Source: Platerodrilus igneus (Eukaryota > Arthropoda > Insecta > Coleoptera > Lycidae). Taken from it: a DNA stretch of 64,000 nt. The translations under genes and the position numbers were made by a program. Position 1 is the first letter of the stretch. Each line of letters starts with the position of its first letter. The stretch is from assembly GCA_036346225.1 (NCBI GenBank), contig JARFIW010000999.1, forward strand, positions 7,485,001-7,549,000, given 5' to 3'. This document shows, in pieces, positions 1 through 12,000 of the stretch. The notes below the pieces were generated by a model. It saw only the letters and a program-made list of their open reading frames with translations. It ran no database searches and had not been told where the DNA came from.

Positions 1-1310
1 TTTTCTATAACGATGTTTCCTCCAGGTCCTTTATATTTATGCTATGCGGTTTTATATCCCTAAAATTTATTCTAATTAGTTGGTATGCTTCATCAGTCTT
101 TCCTACTTCCATCTTAGTTTGTACCTCTTTGCACTTTTCATCAATCTATTGTTCTTTAGCTTTCCTGCATTTGCGAATAATTTCCCATTTTATGACTTTG
201 TATCTCTGTTTCCTGTTTCATCTGATTTATTTTTGTATTTTCGTCTTTCTTCTATTAAATTCAGGGCATCCTTTGTTATCCATGGTTCCTTATTTACTTT
301 TTGTGTAAACCCCAGAATATCTTTGGCCACCATTTCTAGGCTGGATTTAATGTTATTCCATTCTGTTTCTACTTTCTTAGTATCAGATATTTTCTCGATA
401 TCTTTGAGCAATTCATTTGACTTTTTTCCGAATCTTTCTTGAATATCTTTATCTTTCAATTTCTCTAAGTCAAAGTGCCCTTTTCCCTTTTTATTCAAAC
501 TTTTTAATTTAAGTGCGGCCTTTATAATTACGATGTTGTGGTCAGTGTCTATATCTGCTTCTGGGTAGCTTCTACAGTCTTTTACTCCATTCTTTAACCG
601 TTGTCTAACAAGAATGTAATCTATTTGATATCTTCCTATATTTCCTGGCATCTTCCACATATATCGTCTTCTAGCATGATGTTGAAATAATGTGGTTGTG
701 CTGATTAAATTGTTCTTGTCACAAAATTCTACCGGCCTATTTCCCATGTCGTTTCTAATGCCTAAACGAAATAAACCTACTACCACTGCATTAAAATCCC
801 CCGTAATTATTAAATTTTCGCGTCCTTTTACGTATCTTAATGTCTTCGATATCTTTGTAGATCGCTTCTATCTCTTCGTCACTGTAGCTAGAGGTGGGCA
901 TGTATACTTGTATTATTACTGTGTTTACCGGGTTAGATTCTAATCTAACCATGAGTACTCTTTCGTTCTTTTGTAATTAGTTTTCTACACAGTATCCCCA
1001 CATCCAAACTTCTTTCCTTTGCTCCTGTATGAATTATCCTGAAGTCTCCACTCCAAAAATCCCCTGCCTCTGGCCACGGAACTTCGCTGATCCCTACTAT
1101 GTCTAGCGCTAAACTATTCATTTCCACTTTTAGGTTCTCTAGCTTACCTACTCGCTTCATACTTCTAACATTCCATGCTCCGACTCTCAAAATGTTCCCG
1201 ACTCTTATTTTTAACTTTCCGATCACATCCTTCAAAGTAGTCCCCTCCAGGAGATCCGACTGGGGGACTATTTTAACTCTGAAATCTTTTACCCCAGAAA
1301 ATACCATCAT
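1..1310 (-). pseudogene. RTE-like LINE, endonuclease part (copy 1)
   Basis: This is the 5' coding part of a non-LTR retrotransposon. Read leftward from about 1310 it gives an APE-type endonuclease that would nick target DNA. Visible pieces are GAWNVRS and GISEVPWPEAG (1310-945 frame), then, after frame breaks, a GDFNAVV motif near 800, IDYILVR near 620 and TDHNIV near 540. After the endonuclease the frame from 786 to 190 runs into the lysine-rich linker that precedes reverse transcriptase. The reverse transcriptase itself lies off the left edge. At least one frameshift separates the 945-1310 and 190-786 frames, so the copy is dead. The layout fits RTE-clade elements, often annotated as craniofacial development protein 2-like. 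A second copy lies at 29590-31440 and RT pieces at 17390-18770. Confidence 0.8.
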
Positions 1311-1337
1311 TTTTATTTCAATTTAAGTATGTTGTGT

Positions 1338-1582
1338 TTTTGGGAGGTAATGTGGTGGTCTCCCGTTGCCTTCCACATCGCAGTAGTGTGTCTTAGAACG
1401 CTATACCGACCCCTACGGTGTCTGCCAATCTACGTACCAAAAAAGCCGCTGCCCTCTTTCAGAGACCTGTCTTAGTCTGGTTCCTCACTAACGACCCTAC
1501 TACTTTGGTTGGACGTGTAGTTTGGCTCTTTAGCTCATTAGAACACGCAAGCCATTTCACCTGTTCTAGTAATCTAGAACTT
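1338..1582 (-). repeat. RTE 5' leader (copy 1)
   Basis: This noncoding stretch is upstream of the RTE endonuclease frame. It matches 31186-31431, upstream of the second RTE copy, closely over about 240 bp. Both contain GGGAGGTAATGTGGTGG and end near TCTAGAACTT. The match shows that both copies keep a near-complete 5' end, which is less usual for LINEs. Confidence 0.75.
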
Positions 1583-1723
1583 TGACATGGTGCAGGTCCA
1601 TTCGAAATGGTTCTTTTGGGTTGCTTACAACAAAGGAATATCTCCAATTTTAACTTAAGAAATATGATGGTAAAAATAAAATTAAAAATAGTGTAAAATA
1701 TTAATATCCGAAAATATACTAAC

Positions 1724-2080
1724 CTTTAAAATTCTATTTGAGTCCAACGACAAAAATGTAGTTAATTCTGTAACTTCTTCTCCTAACCTTAATAAGAACA
1801 GATACTGATAATGATTAATTTGCACACTCACTAGATTAGAAATATGTGCTAAAGCATGTATATCGGCTGTTTTAGGACCATTAGCAGTTTTTTTAATTGT
1901 AGAGTTAGGATCAACATTAGCATGCAACCATATTGTTACAGGCACACAATCTAGAAATGGCACAGCCGTGCTGCTTCCAACTGCTCTGGCACCTAAAAAT
2001 TCGCCCCATACAGGATCTAGACTAACACACCACATGTCCTTTGCTTCAATCCATAACATTTCCCTGTTTAACTGCTCCAT
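1724..2080 (-). CDS. BLTP3: BLTP3 exon, last one in the window
   Basis: This 357-nt exon encodes 119 residues in phase 0 at both ends. The acceptor is a TTTTTTATAG tract ending at 2081, and the donor reads AAAG|GTTAGT at 1723. The protein begins MEQLNREMLWIEAKDMWCVS and contains DPVWGEFLGAR, PFLDCVPVTIW, ADIHALAHI and VQINHYQYLFLL. These match in order the conserved block of UHRF1BP1-family proteins in the C-terminal half of the lipid-transfer groove. The methionine at the start is internal, not a translation start, because the preceding exon joins in frame. The next exon must lie left of the window. Confidence 0.92.
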
Positions 2081-2145
2081 CTATAAAAAATAACATTATT
2101 GTATACAAATAATTAAGTATATAGATATACAACCATTGCATTTAC

Positions 2146-2430
2146 TGATGAAATATTTATCTCTGATGGTAGTGTACGAATATTATCTGTTGCAGCGATA
2201 TGTTCCAAAAACTTTTCCGTTACAATATAAAAATCATTAGAACGTGAAGGAAAATCAGTACCAAAAAACAATGAACCCATGTGAAACGAATCCACACATT
2301 TAGCTAAATCAGCACGAGAAGATTGTTCTAGACTGCGTACATTAGTCACTGTAATGCGAGTTACTTGAAAATTTAAAGTTTTGGGCCGATCACGCTGATT
2401 ATGATATTCTGCACTACTTTCAAAAGTAAC
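2146..2430 (-). CDS. BLTP3: BLTP3 exon
   Basis: This 285-nt exon encodes 95 residues in phase 0. The acceptor is TTTACTGTAG|GTTACT at 2431. The protein runs VTFESSAEYHNQ through VTRITVTNVRS, FGTDFPSRSNDFYIV and EINISS. The donor is ambiguous. TCA|GTAAAT at 2145 fits the consensus better than ATG|GTTGTA at 2133, and either choice keeps phase 0, the second adding VNAM. This segment is the variable, family-specific part before the conserved MWCVS block, so its assignment rests mainly on frame and position. The intron to the next exon is only about 65 nt. Confidence 0.88.
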
Positions 2431-2480
2431 CTACAGTAAATTAATTGCAGTCATTCTAAGTTTGCATAATACTTTACTAC

Positions 2481-2662
2481 CTTAGGTAATATTGCTTCTA
2501 TTTTTACATCAATGTATGTTATACTACTACCACTCATATCTTGTTTTGATTCCAAAAGTGATTGATGAAGATTAAGAAAAAATGAATTGAACCATAGGCA
2601 ACTATCTACATCAAAATATATTTGGATTGGATTTAGTTGAACATAAAATTTTGGAGGTGGCA
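2481..2662 (-). CDS. BLTP3: BLTP3 exon
   Basis: This 182-nt exon has 2 nt completing a split codon, then 60 codons. The acceptor is AAATTTTAG|TG at 2663 and the donor AAG|GTAGTA at 2480. It encodes PPPKFYVQLNPIQIYFDVDS, then CLWFNSFFLNLHQSL, then DVKIEAILPK. The block with a leucine-rich LHQSLLESK segment matches the conserved 'WLNQFLLDLKQSL' type region of UHRF1BP1-family proteins. A 50-nt intron (2431-2480) separates it from the next exon. Confidence 0.92.
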
Positions 2663-3970
2663 CTAAAATTTAAAACATTATTCGAAAAAATAAACACATT
2701 TTTAGTAAGTTGTATAATGCACTTTACAATAGTAAAAATAGTAACATCTGTGAATAATTGACCCATACAGCACTAGGCATATTACTGGTACGAAAAGTAT
2801 CCATTTTATAAACAATGCATTTCAGTAAACAAAATATTTTTATTATATAGAAAATTAAGTTAACTTAAGATGTAATAAATGATAATTAGAAGTAAATAAC
2901 CATATTGAATTTAATTGAAATAAATTAAACTATTAACAATAATATTGCTAGTGTTAGTGTTTATTTCCTACATTAAAAAGTACTTACAAAGTTTGTAACG
3001 CTAATGCATTATTTAATTAAACATTAGATAGTAGAAATGGATTTATTAATTTCTTAGTTTAAAGAGCTTATATAGCACGAAAGCACACTGAAAATGTTAT
3101 AGAATTTTAGTAGTTACATTTAATAAAGTGGCATAAAATATTAAATCACCCAATATATTAAATACAAACGTTAATGATTATCAGTATTTTACCTTCTTCG
3201 TATTAAATTTAGAAAAATCTCAAACAGACACTCTGGAAATAACCGGCATATTAAAGTTAGTGGTACACATTCACCGGAGTTCAAAGAAATCGCAACCATG
3301 GAAGATTACCTTCAATAATCATATACTCATAAATTACAGCCATAACAAATGTGTTGCAAACATACCCAAACGACGTAGCTTCTGTATCCAATGTAAAAAT
3401 GTAAGAACAAGATGACAGTCCACATAAATAGTACGATATTGACCTCGAAAATCAAACAGTTAAACACATTATCCCATGAGAACAAGGACGTTGGATAATA
3501 ACCTATTGTGCTGAAACTTCGAATTCAATTAACATGCAACTATCGACAAGTGAGACAAGGTTGATTATCTGGTAATTCAAGTAACGATATTAACCCTAGG
3601 ATTGTTAGTAAACAGGTTCTCAAACGGAAATAAAAATGCAGATATATATCGGTACAGGTGAAACTACCCCGTGTTGGAAACTTTTATTCAACACCAAGTT
3701 GGAGTATTTATATGCAACCAATTCCTGCGCTAGATCACCGAAGCTTTGTAAAAGACCAACAAAAACTAAGTTATTGAATTTTTGCTTTCCACATGCTGTT
3801 CTATAATTAACAATTGTGATTGGTGGAAATAATAAGAACGAGTAAAACTCATTTAAAAAGAGAAACTTATTACATTGATGTACGCCTATTTAAACCGTAG
3901 TAAAAACGTAGAAATTCTCATATGGAAAAGTTCATAATTGTATCCGCATCATTCTTATGTACAAATTAAA
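2663..3970. other. BLTP3 intron, no feature seen
   Basis: AT-rich intron sequence. No coding pattern, simple repeat or recognisable element was seen in this part. Confidence 0.6.
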
Positions 3971-3979
3971 TTGGTTGAA

Positions 3980-4330
3980 TGTTGTTACTTGTTAAGTGCA
4001 TTAACCTGTAACATGCCTAATTGGATATTCAAGTTTCCATCTATTATATTTATTAAATACATGGTTTTTCGTATGAAAGTAAAGGAATTGCTTTTATTTC
4101 CTCAATCTGGTCTTAGTTATTTTACAAATTATTAGTTATAGTATAAGAATAAAATAGTTTTAATACGCATAAATACTTTAAGATAAGGCCTAGCGGATTT
4201 TTATCGCTCTCAAGAAAATTATGTGAACACATATTATTAAAGTGACAAAGTTCTCTACTCCAATTGGTTGTAAGACATCAGCCGGTTTGAATACACCAAT
4301 CCAGCGAAAGACAAATAAGTATAGATACAA
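3980..4330 (+). repeat. Repeat family A, copy A1 (5' part)
   Basis: It starts around TTAACCTGTAACATGCC (near 4003) and continues through an ATTATTAG...TTTTAATACGCATAAATAC segment and a CTACTCCAATTGG segment. The same ordered segments occur at 6196-6410 (A2) and at 12640-12740 plus 13760-13950 (A3, interrupted by a LINE). Such an ordered match at three places in one intron identifies an interspersed repeat. No protein is encoded. The part that would continue A1 is interrupted by the promoter-like block at about 4640-5060. Confidence 0.6.
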
Positions 4331-4692
4331 TGAGATAATTATATAAACTTAAATTGAACACTTCGGTTGTTATGCTAGTTATGTATCCCCCAATTTATGT
4401 ATGTATAACAAAATAGAAGTTATTAGGAAATATTAGAAATTGTTAAAGAAATTATTAAGTCAAGTGCAACGTAATTCAAGGATAATTAAATAAAGGTTAT
4501 TAACAGTTATGAGAACGAATGCAATACATTGTATTCCAGACGATAGTGATACTGCATGTGGCAGGTCACAAACGGTTAAGAAACCGCAATTACTTAGAAA
4601 TTAAGATTGTTACATTGTATAATGAGTAGAATTAAGAAATAAGCAGACATGAGCTCTGCAAGTTCCCACAGACATGTGAGGGGCAGGGACAA

Positions 4693-4730
4693 TATAAATA
4701 CCCCGGGAGTCCCAAGACCAGTCAGTCAGT
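4693..4730 (+). promoter_or_regulatory. TATA box plus initiator, LTR-like promoter
   Basis: TATAAATA at 4693-4700 is followed 29-33 bp later by overlapping TCAGT initiator motifs (4722-4730), the classic spacing of an RNA polymerase II core promoter. The surrounding block (about 4370-5060), with AATAAA-containing sequence downstream, resembles an LTR of a Gypsy-like element. I could not find convincing ends or a target duplication. Confidence 0.45.
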
Positions 4731-5602
4731 CATAAGTATTTCAGCTTTAACATTGCAGTTTGCTTAGGCTACTCAATTATTAATTATTTTTCGGCTTAGT
4801 TTAATTTAAATCAAGATTGTCAAAATTCCATGTTAATAACTGTTTAACCAAATAAATTTTGTTACTAAGTTTTTGGAAGAAATTTTTAAAAAGACCGCTC
4901 CCAAGTCCCGAAACGTAACTTGCTTTAGTTTAAAGCTCCTAGGTATTAGTGTATTAATTTAGAATTAGGAACATTTTTAAAACCCGGCGTGGAAAATTTT
5001 CGACAGGTTATCACAATATCGCTGATGCAGTAAAAACCATGCTTTGTTGGTGTTCACACGATTGTTGACGTCATTGACTTGCGGTCGCAAGCATGCTAAC
5101 ATAACAGTTCTCCATAAGAACAACTTTGGTTCCCACCAACACGAAAAAAGTGCATCGACCTCGGTTGGAAGGGAGAGACATTTTATGTGAGGAATGCAGC
5201 ATAGCTTAGAACATTACCGTATCGATAGAATGAACACTATCTTATCACCTGCCGCGTGGTGCTAACGTGAGTACTTTGATTATCGTCGTTCCCATCCTTT
5301 TTACCTATCCTTATCATATCGTCCGGCAGGGCATCACCAGTAAAAACACCTGAAGTGGTAACTGCCAACCACAACATAGGCAGAAGAAACCTACTCCCAG
5401 AGGAGGACTTCCGTGCTCAATTGGAATCACGGAGAAAGTGTTTTATGATTATTTATTTACCCGGGGTTTTATCAGAATGCGGTTGTACATTATACAGTAC
5501 AGAAATTTATGGAAACGACTGTGTTTTCGGAGTGTGTGTTACTGTGTGTTTCAATATAATGCTCGAGATTCTCATTCCTATCTCCTTGCCTTTTTCTTTT
5601 AG

Positions 5603-5700
5603 AGCACTACAGAGATATTGGCGGCAACAATGTAACAGAAATTTGAGAAAACCGAACCACCAAAACCCTAAGAGGAGCTCGTCGTCAGAGGCCCTACATG
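5603..5700 (+). other. Exon-like segment in repeat family A
   Basis: A 98-bp segment lies between a strong acceptor (pyrimidine tract ending CTTTTAG at 5602) and a donor CATG|GTACGT. Its open frame reads YWRQQCNRNLRKP, then NPKRSSSSEAL. A similar 97-bp segment at 14134-14230 in copy A3 also has an acceptor and donor, and in one frame reads NWKQQPNQH, then PESSSMPENL. The shared W, QQ, N, K, P, SSS, E and L positions suggest a spliced coding exon carried by the repeat. The function is unknown. Confidence 0.4.
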
Positions 5701-6195
5701 GTACGTTTATAATATTGTATATAGAAATATGCACGACTGAACTTTAACAATCAATTAAGCAAGAGTTGAGGAGAAAGTATTAATGTTTATAATTGATACA
5801 TTTAAGTTGTTATTTCTTTTTTTAGCTACATACATATTTGGCCAATTAGGAGTAAATCTTAGTTTTCTGTTATTATTTATTGTGATAATCATGTTTGATA
5901 ATATAGGTTAGGTGGACATGTGTAAGGTATGTTTCTATTATTTCTGTTTATGTTAAATTAGTAGAAGGTGAGAAATGTGTAAATGAGGCTCCATTAACCT
6001 CTAGTGCAGTAATAACGAAATAAAAGCAATTCACAATCTAAAAAAGATAACTCAATTATAATTCTACCTGCTGACAAAAAGTACTTGTTCGAGGCAATGA
6101 CAGTAATGGAACCTCTGGCTGTAAGAATGCGGAAATTGGAGTCCCTCAGGTCCTATTTTGTTCATAATTTTCATAAATGATCTTACCCGGTCAGC

Positions 6196-6560
6196 TAAGT
6201 AAATTAACCCGTAGCATGCCCTTTTTAATTACTGGTTAACCAGTTTCTATTTCATATTATTTTTTGTATAAAATTTAACTATTTCCCTTTACTTCCTGAA
6301 TCCAGTCTTGTTTACTTTATAAATTATTAGGTATATTGTAGACTTAGAATGTTTTTAATATGTATAAATACGTTAAGATACTCTCAGGATTTTATTGGTC
6401 GTAGGACATGTACCGTACGATTAAAAAAAATAAACAGGACTGGATTTAGGAAACAAACGGACTTACGTGAGTTTTATACACAAAATAATAGATTTATTAA
6501 ATATAAAGAATGGAAACTGGTTATCCAATAATTGAAAAGGCATGTTATGGGTTATTTCAT
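6196..6560. mobile_element. MITE-like element with inverted ends (A2)
   Basis: The left end AATTAACCCGTAGCATGCCC (about 6200-6220), running on through a TGGTTAACCAGTTTC segment to 6248, is repeated inverted at about 6509-6555 (GGAAACTGGTTATCC, then GGCATGTTATGGGTTA). About 50 bp pair with few mismatches around a 260-bp AT-rich core. This is the form of a non-autonomous DNA transposon or foldback element. The core holds the family A segment ending TTAAGATACTCTC. No transposase is encoded. Confidence 0.6.
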
Positions 6561-6839
6561 TTAACATATAACAATTCAACACATAATCAATTAAAAAATC
6601 ATATTCAGTTGGTAAAACATTGAGAACGTATTTGGTAAAAAATGAGAATAATCATAAGAAAAATTACTTTAATGAACAGTTGTTGTTAAAAGTTAAATCG
6701 TTTAAATATTCATACCGAGATGAATATTTGAAGATTAGAAACGAATTTATTATTAATGTTCAAGAGACCCAACAATTTTCTAAATTATGAAACAAACTAT
6801 TATTTAGTATTAAAAAAAAACAAATTTAGTAATACTTAC

Positions 6840-6932
6840 GTGGAAACGGAGTATCGTCTGGATAGTAGAAATAAATAAATTCTGCATGAAGTATATTTGC
6901 ATCATCTGGCAGTGACATGCGATCTCTATCAC
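6840..6932 (-). CDS. BLTP3: BLTP3 exon
   Basis: This is a 93-nt exon made of 2 nt, 30 codons and 1 nt. The acceptor is TTTAATAG|GTGATAG at 6933 and the donor CCAC|GTAAGT at 6839. It encodes DRDRMSLPDDANILHAEFI followed by YFYYPDDTPFP. The YYYPD-type tract followed by P-x-P into the next exon is a conserved signature of the UHRF1BP1 family. It joins the exon at 31909 across a 25 kb intron and the exon at 2662 across a 4.2 kb intron, with matching phases on both sides. Confidence 0.92.
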
Positions 6933-9079
6933 CTATTAAAAATACAATAATAATGTTAAACAAAATTGTCTTTCATAAATTCACTTCTATAGAAAATTTC
7001 AAACTGAAACTCCAACATTCAGATTTAGGTAGAGTTAAACTTGACACACAAATTTGTTCTCAAACTCCTTACAATATTTAAATTAACTTCTATGAAAAAT
7101 TTTCCATGCAGCATTCTAATTTTAATATGAACAATATGACATTTTAGATATTACCTACCAGTTTTAACTTTTGTGTTTCAATTGAGTTACATTTATTTTT
7201 ATGCAATTTTATGACATTTTTTAATAATAATATATGACACACACATATTGGCATTACATTAAATAGAAACTGGATGGAAAAAGAGAAATTAATCTTAAAC
7301 GAACAATCCTGTATATCTCGATTTCATGAATAGTAGTGTTTATTAAGAATGATATTTCAATACATTTTTAGTTTTATCAAAGGTACTAAATTTAAAAACC
7401 ACAAAAGCATAGTTTTATTTCTGGGTAATACATATTTGAACGTAACTCAGGTTAGTAAGTTGTCATAAAAATCGCCAAAAAGGAGAAGAGATTTCAATGT
7501 TAAGCATATGTCACATAAAATTAAGAAAGCTTTTGTGCACCATTCAGTAGAAATAATTTCATTGACTAACACACTGAAACAATTACAGCTATAGTTTAAA
7601 ATGTACCAAGACAAGATAAAAACATGGTTATTACAATGTAATAAAATACAAAGAGCAGATAATTTAGTAAAATGCACAGATTTTACGGTATGAACCAAAC
7701 ATCATAAAATACTAATGTTACATGTATCAATCGAATCGGATAAGAAAAAATCAAACACATCATAGGGAGTTATGCATATATCACGCGTTTCAATACTAAG
7801 ACTGTATCATGACATAACCTCCCGAACTGACTTTTATAGTGAAAATAATGCCAGAAGTTAAATACCCAATAGAAATTAGTACTTCTAATTATTCACTAGC
7901 AGGGAATTATAAAACATCAAAATGTAATAATACGAGACAGCCTTAAAGGGGCAGGAAGTTGAAAGTGAATGTAACATAGCTTAAAATGTTCCTACGGAAA
8001 AAACAAACACAGCATGTGGTTTTTTTTTAATTTGCAGAGGTAGGGTACATTTCAGTTCATATGTGGTGAAATTAATGTCAATACAACTGGTTAAAAGGTT
8101 TAGAACATGGATCGTTCGCCCATTTATTAATTTGGAATATTGTGTTACGTTGGTTTAATGAAGGGTTGGACATCCTGAGCTAAAACAGTGAGTAGAATGA
8201 GTTTTTGTTTAGATTTATTAATTTTGCAATTGTGAACTAAAAATGTCAATGATTTGTATTCAAGCAATAGGAAATTAATTAAAGTAAAAGTAATTATATT
8301 GTTAGACGAAATTAGCGATGAAATTAGAGTATTTTCATTTTAAAAGTAAACTTTTGGTGAAATTATTGTTGGTAAAAAGAAGAAAAATTTAGTATTTTTA
8401 ATGGACTTTGCAATGGTTAATGAAAAAGTTGGTATTGCGCTGTTTTTCGATGTATCGGAATACAGAGCATTTTCATAAATTGAAATTTAAAATATCATAT
8501 AGATAGATAGATCTTGGAAACTAAAACAATGGCATAGAAGGACTAATTATGGAATAATATTTTCCTAGTAGTTCTGTTAATAACATCTGACTAGTTGACT
8601 TTTACCTTAAATTTGCTTTTTTCTTTAAGATTAATGTATGTATAATTATATTTCAGGAATTTATTGTTAATAGAATTTAAGTTTAGGTGGAATTATATTT
8701 GAAATTATTTATAATATATGGCAAGGTAAGTAAATTTGTGAAAGGATATCCAGCTACCCTAGTAATTGAGTCGTATTCGAGAGAGGCCTTCATTTTGAGA
8801 ATTTTATTCAATTTGATACAAAATGAATGAGCATTTTCATAGTATTTTAAAGACAGGTATTTCTTAAGTTAAATATTAGAATCTGCGATATTTTGCATAG
8901 TGAATACATTGGTTATTACAAAACAAAATTAAAAAATATAGTTGATCAGATTTCATTCGATTGAATTTTTTTATTTTTAACTTCATTTTTCGCTATGTAC
9001 AAACTGTTATGGACCTGTTTGATGCTACGGCACCAAGAAAAAGATCGAAATCCTTGAGTGGCCTAGCTCTAGCTAGTGA
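6933..9079. other. BLTP3 intron, no feature seen
   Basis: AT-rich intron. The short open frames here have no recognisable motif. I see no element boundary. Confidence 0.5.
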
Positions 9080-9720
9080 GAGGTGAGTTGTTATAGTCCC
9101 GTACAACTGTTATAAGCCACTACTACAGTTGGCGACACTGGAACGCTCCACGTCCACAATTTTGCACAATAAAGATATTACGTCATAATTTCGGGTCAAG
9201 TTGTATCACATACCAAAAATGTTTACAGTGATATAAGATGCACCCTAAAAAAGATAAAAAAACACCTAAAAATGTGGAACGTTTCACAATTTTGTGGTCA
9301 TCCTTACGCAGGAGCCGTGCTGATTTCCATGTATCTCGTTTGGGCGCTGTTTAGGCTGGGTTACGTTAGGCCATCGTTGAATCCAGATTTAATGTCTTCC
9401 CTCTTCTTTGTTCGTAGGTAGGACGGAGTAATAAGGTCAAGGCGACGATATCAGGTAGAGATAAAGGGAAACCTACATTTTCTGAAAGAGAAAAGACAAA
9501 GGAACGACACAGGTAAACGTCACTGTTCGATGTCTCGTTGGCTAATAATGTCGTGTCACACACCGCACCTTGCGCCATCACTCCGCGTCTGCGCGTTCCT
9601 TTTGCGCCGACGCAACTGTCCGAAATGACGGAAATGCACAAGTCTATTTTTAAAAATAATGGTGGAAATTCAGTCACATATTTAAAACTGTAAAATGCCA
9701 ATTTTGGCATCTAACAGAGT
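9080..9720 (-). repeat. Repeat family C, copy C1
   Basis: A stretch richer in G+C and CpG than its surroundings. Read on the minus strand it starts at a short palindrome (TGCCAAAATTGGCA, about 9698-9711) and passes GACTTGTGCATTTCCGTCA, a CpG-rich block, TATGTGATACAA and GTTGCCAACTGT-like sequence. The same order of segments occurs at 32865-33700 on the plus strand. The open frame 9366-9710 contains no known domain and is probably chance. It may be a decayed DNA transposon or a captured promoter region. Confidence 0.55.
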
Positions 9721-9729
9721 ATGGTACAA

Positions 9730-10710
9730 GTCGTAGTTGGATTTGACTAACAGCCCTAAAATGAGTCATATCGGGAAGTAAATTCTGGAATAACGACAAA
9801 ATCAGGTGAACCCCACCAGTATTATCAATATGCTAGATAGATACAGGAGAATTTCGTCATTGGCCGAATAACTCTCTAACAGCTCAGTAATTAAAAATAT
9901 GAAATTCACAGTGGATCCACCCAAACAGCTTGAATTCTCTATGACAAATAATACGCCACTATATCTCTACTTAACTCTATTTGCAGCCACTTAACTGAAG
10001 AAAAATATACATGGGTCAGCATATGAAATCAAACTACATATGGCCTATTTTAGTTTGCCCAAATAAAACAACATTAATAACATAAAAGTAACATATACAG
10101 AAATAGTTAATGGTAACTTAATATTATCGGTGCTGTGCTGGTCAGACAACCAGAAGGAACTGAATTTATTGTGATTATAGTTAACTGAATAAAGTATAGT
10201 GTACCTGGGACTCACGGCGGCACTGACTTTTACACATTTGACTTCAAAAATAAATACACAATATGCGAAACACCACACATACAATGACTTGTGCATTAAC
10301 TTTAGCCTTTAAATTAATGAAACAATAAATAAAATTTTTAATAAAACAAATTCATTGCACAAGTGCAATAGTACTGATTTTTCACTAAACAAACTGTATT
10401 GAAAATTTAGACTAACTATAAAATTTATTCTTGCTAGGGAATTCAATGTTTAGATAATTAATTGACACTTCTTTCAAATAATTACCGCTAAACCAGAAGT
10501 AAAGCAAAGTGCATGTACCTTTAGACAAGATCGTAAACACAAAACAAGCGATAAGGTTACAGGACATCTGCTTTTAAACTTAACGTATTAAATGTAGTTT
10601 CACAGATAATTTCAATTACAATTCTACCGTTTACCTTGTGAGATGAGATGTATCACTCCACAATGCGATTGATATTGAGTAATAAATACCTCACTCAACT
10701 CTTAACAATA
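9730..10710. other. BLTP3 intron, no feature seen
   Basis: AT-rich intron sequence with no coding pattern or clear repeat. Confidence 0.5.
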
Positions 10711-10713
10711 CCA

Positions 10714-10807
10714 ATGTGTGTGTGTGCACGCGCACACACATGCATGCATGTGTGTGCACGTGCATGTGTGCATGCATGTGTGCTTGCATGTGTAAGTGTG
10801 TGTGTGT
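10714..10807. repeat. Alternating TG/CA/CG simple repeat
   Basis: About 94 bp of almost strictly alternating purine-pyrimidine sequence (TGTGTGTGTGCACGCGCACA, then ATGCATGCATGTG types). Such tracts can adopt Z-DNA under negative supercoiling. The open frames on both strands (CVCTRTHMHAC and its reverse) are products of the repeat. Confidence 0.85.
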
Positions 10808-10809
10808 GA

Positions 10810-11460
10810 CAATTATAATTTCATTTATTTTCCAAATAAATAACTTGGATCGTTGCGAGCACACAGCAACAGCAACAAAGGTTTCCTCGTATATCATCCA
10901 ATATTTAATTACTAAATCAATTGGTGCTAGGTACCAAACTAGATAAATCAACAAAGATAGATGATAGAACAACCTACAACAAATTTATTACTTCCCATAC
11001 CTGGAAAGTTGCTCGCAAAATACATTTAAGTGCTCGGGATGGCACAGCCGGTATAATATATTGCACTACTTGACAAACTAGTTATTAAATTAACATTAAG
11101 AAAACAAGGTGTATTTATTTAACATAGTAAGTAAATAGTCTCACTTAGAAATTCTATAAACTATACCAAATCCACTATAGTACCATTAAAATAATGGCCG
11201 TAATTCTAATGCGTTTCAACCGAATGCTACATCATCAAGAAGATAATTAACAAACATCTGTCTAAAATAAAAGGATGGAATGCGCAATGCAACACTACAA
11301 TCATTATTGACATCTATCACGTTAACTATTTACTAAAGGAAATCAGCAACACGCCAAATTACTATAATATTTTGAACTAATAAATTAAACCAACGTTTCA
11401 AAACGTATTCTTACGTGAATGATAAACACTGCAGTCAATGCACTAGATGTTCCATTAAGG
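10810..11460. other. BLTP3 intron, no feature seen
   Basis: AT-rich sequence without recognisable genes or repeats. Confidence 0.5.
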
Positions 11461-11464
11461 CTTG

Positions 11465-12000
11465 TTACGTGCCAAATTGGCACTAAACATTTTTTAGTTT
11501 AGTCTTGATATGCGGGAATTTCGCGCCACAAATTCAAAAGACTTGGCGTGTATTTCCGTCACGTCAGAGTGCGTTTGTGCCAAATCGCGCGACGCGAGTG
11601 GCGGAGAAAAAGTGGGAGAAGTTTCCGGGGAACTCTATAACGTGGCTGTTTTGCCTTAGACTTCGAGAAGTGTGGTTGGGTTTCGGTAAGGTATCGTTAT
11701 CTTTTATTTATGTAGATCCCTGCCTTTGTTTTGTCGTCCTGATAAACCTGCTTCTGCCCTTTCCCTACATAGGTAGAAGGTAATTTGTAAGCAGTTTGCT
11801 CGAACCGTCGTCCACGACCCTAAATGAACGAGTCCTGGTAGCAACTGCGACTGCCGTAGCTGGTTGGAGCGCTTTGGAAGGACGCTGGGCGTACCCTCCG
11901 GGAAATATCTTAAAGGGGGCCATCAGCAGCCCTTATGGACGTGCTGACGCCATCTTTATTTAACCTGAAGGAAGCTGTACCTATTTAGGTAAGTACCTTA
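11465..12000 (+). repeat. CpG-rich segment, diverged family C copy C2
   Basis: It starts at TGCCAAATTGGCA (about 11471), like the palindrome of C1, and shares ATTTCCGTCA and GTTTGTGCCAAATCGCGCGA-type CpG-rich sequence with C1 and C3. It has a donor-like TTTCG|GTAAGG near 11685 and an acceptor-like CCCTACATAG near 11771, then a GC-rich stretch to about 11960. The open frame 11505-11783 has no domain. The relation to C1 and C3 is weaker than theirs to each other. Confidence 0.4.

Noticed and set aside
2134..2145. Alternative donor ATG|GTTGTA for the exon ending at 2146
   Set aside because: GTAAAT at 2145 fits the consensus better. Both keep phase 0, so the choice changes only four residues.
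4370..5060. Complete solo LTR
   Set aside because: The promoter is convincing, but I found no matching ends or target duplication, so only the promoter is reported.
10691..10972. Open frames rich in C, H, M and V on both strands over the TG tract
   Set aside because: Produced by the alternating repeat and mirrored on the opposite strand.
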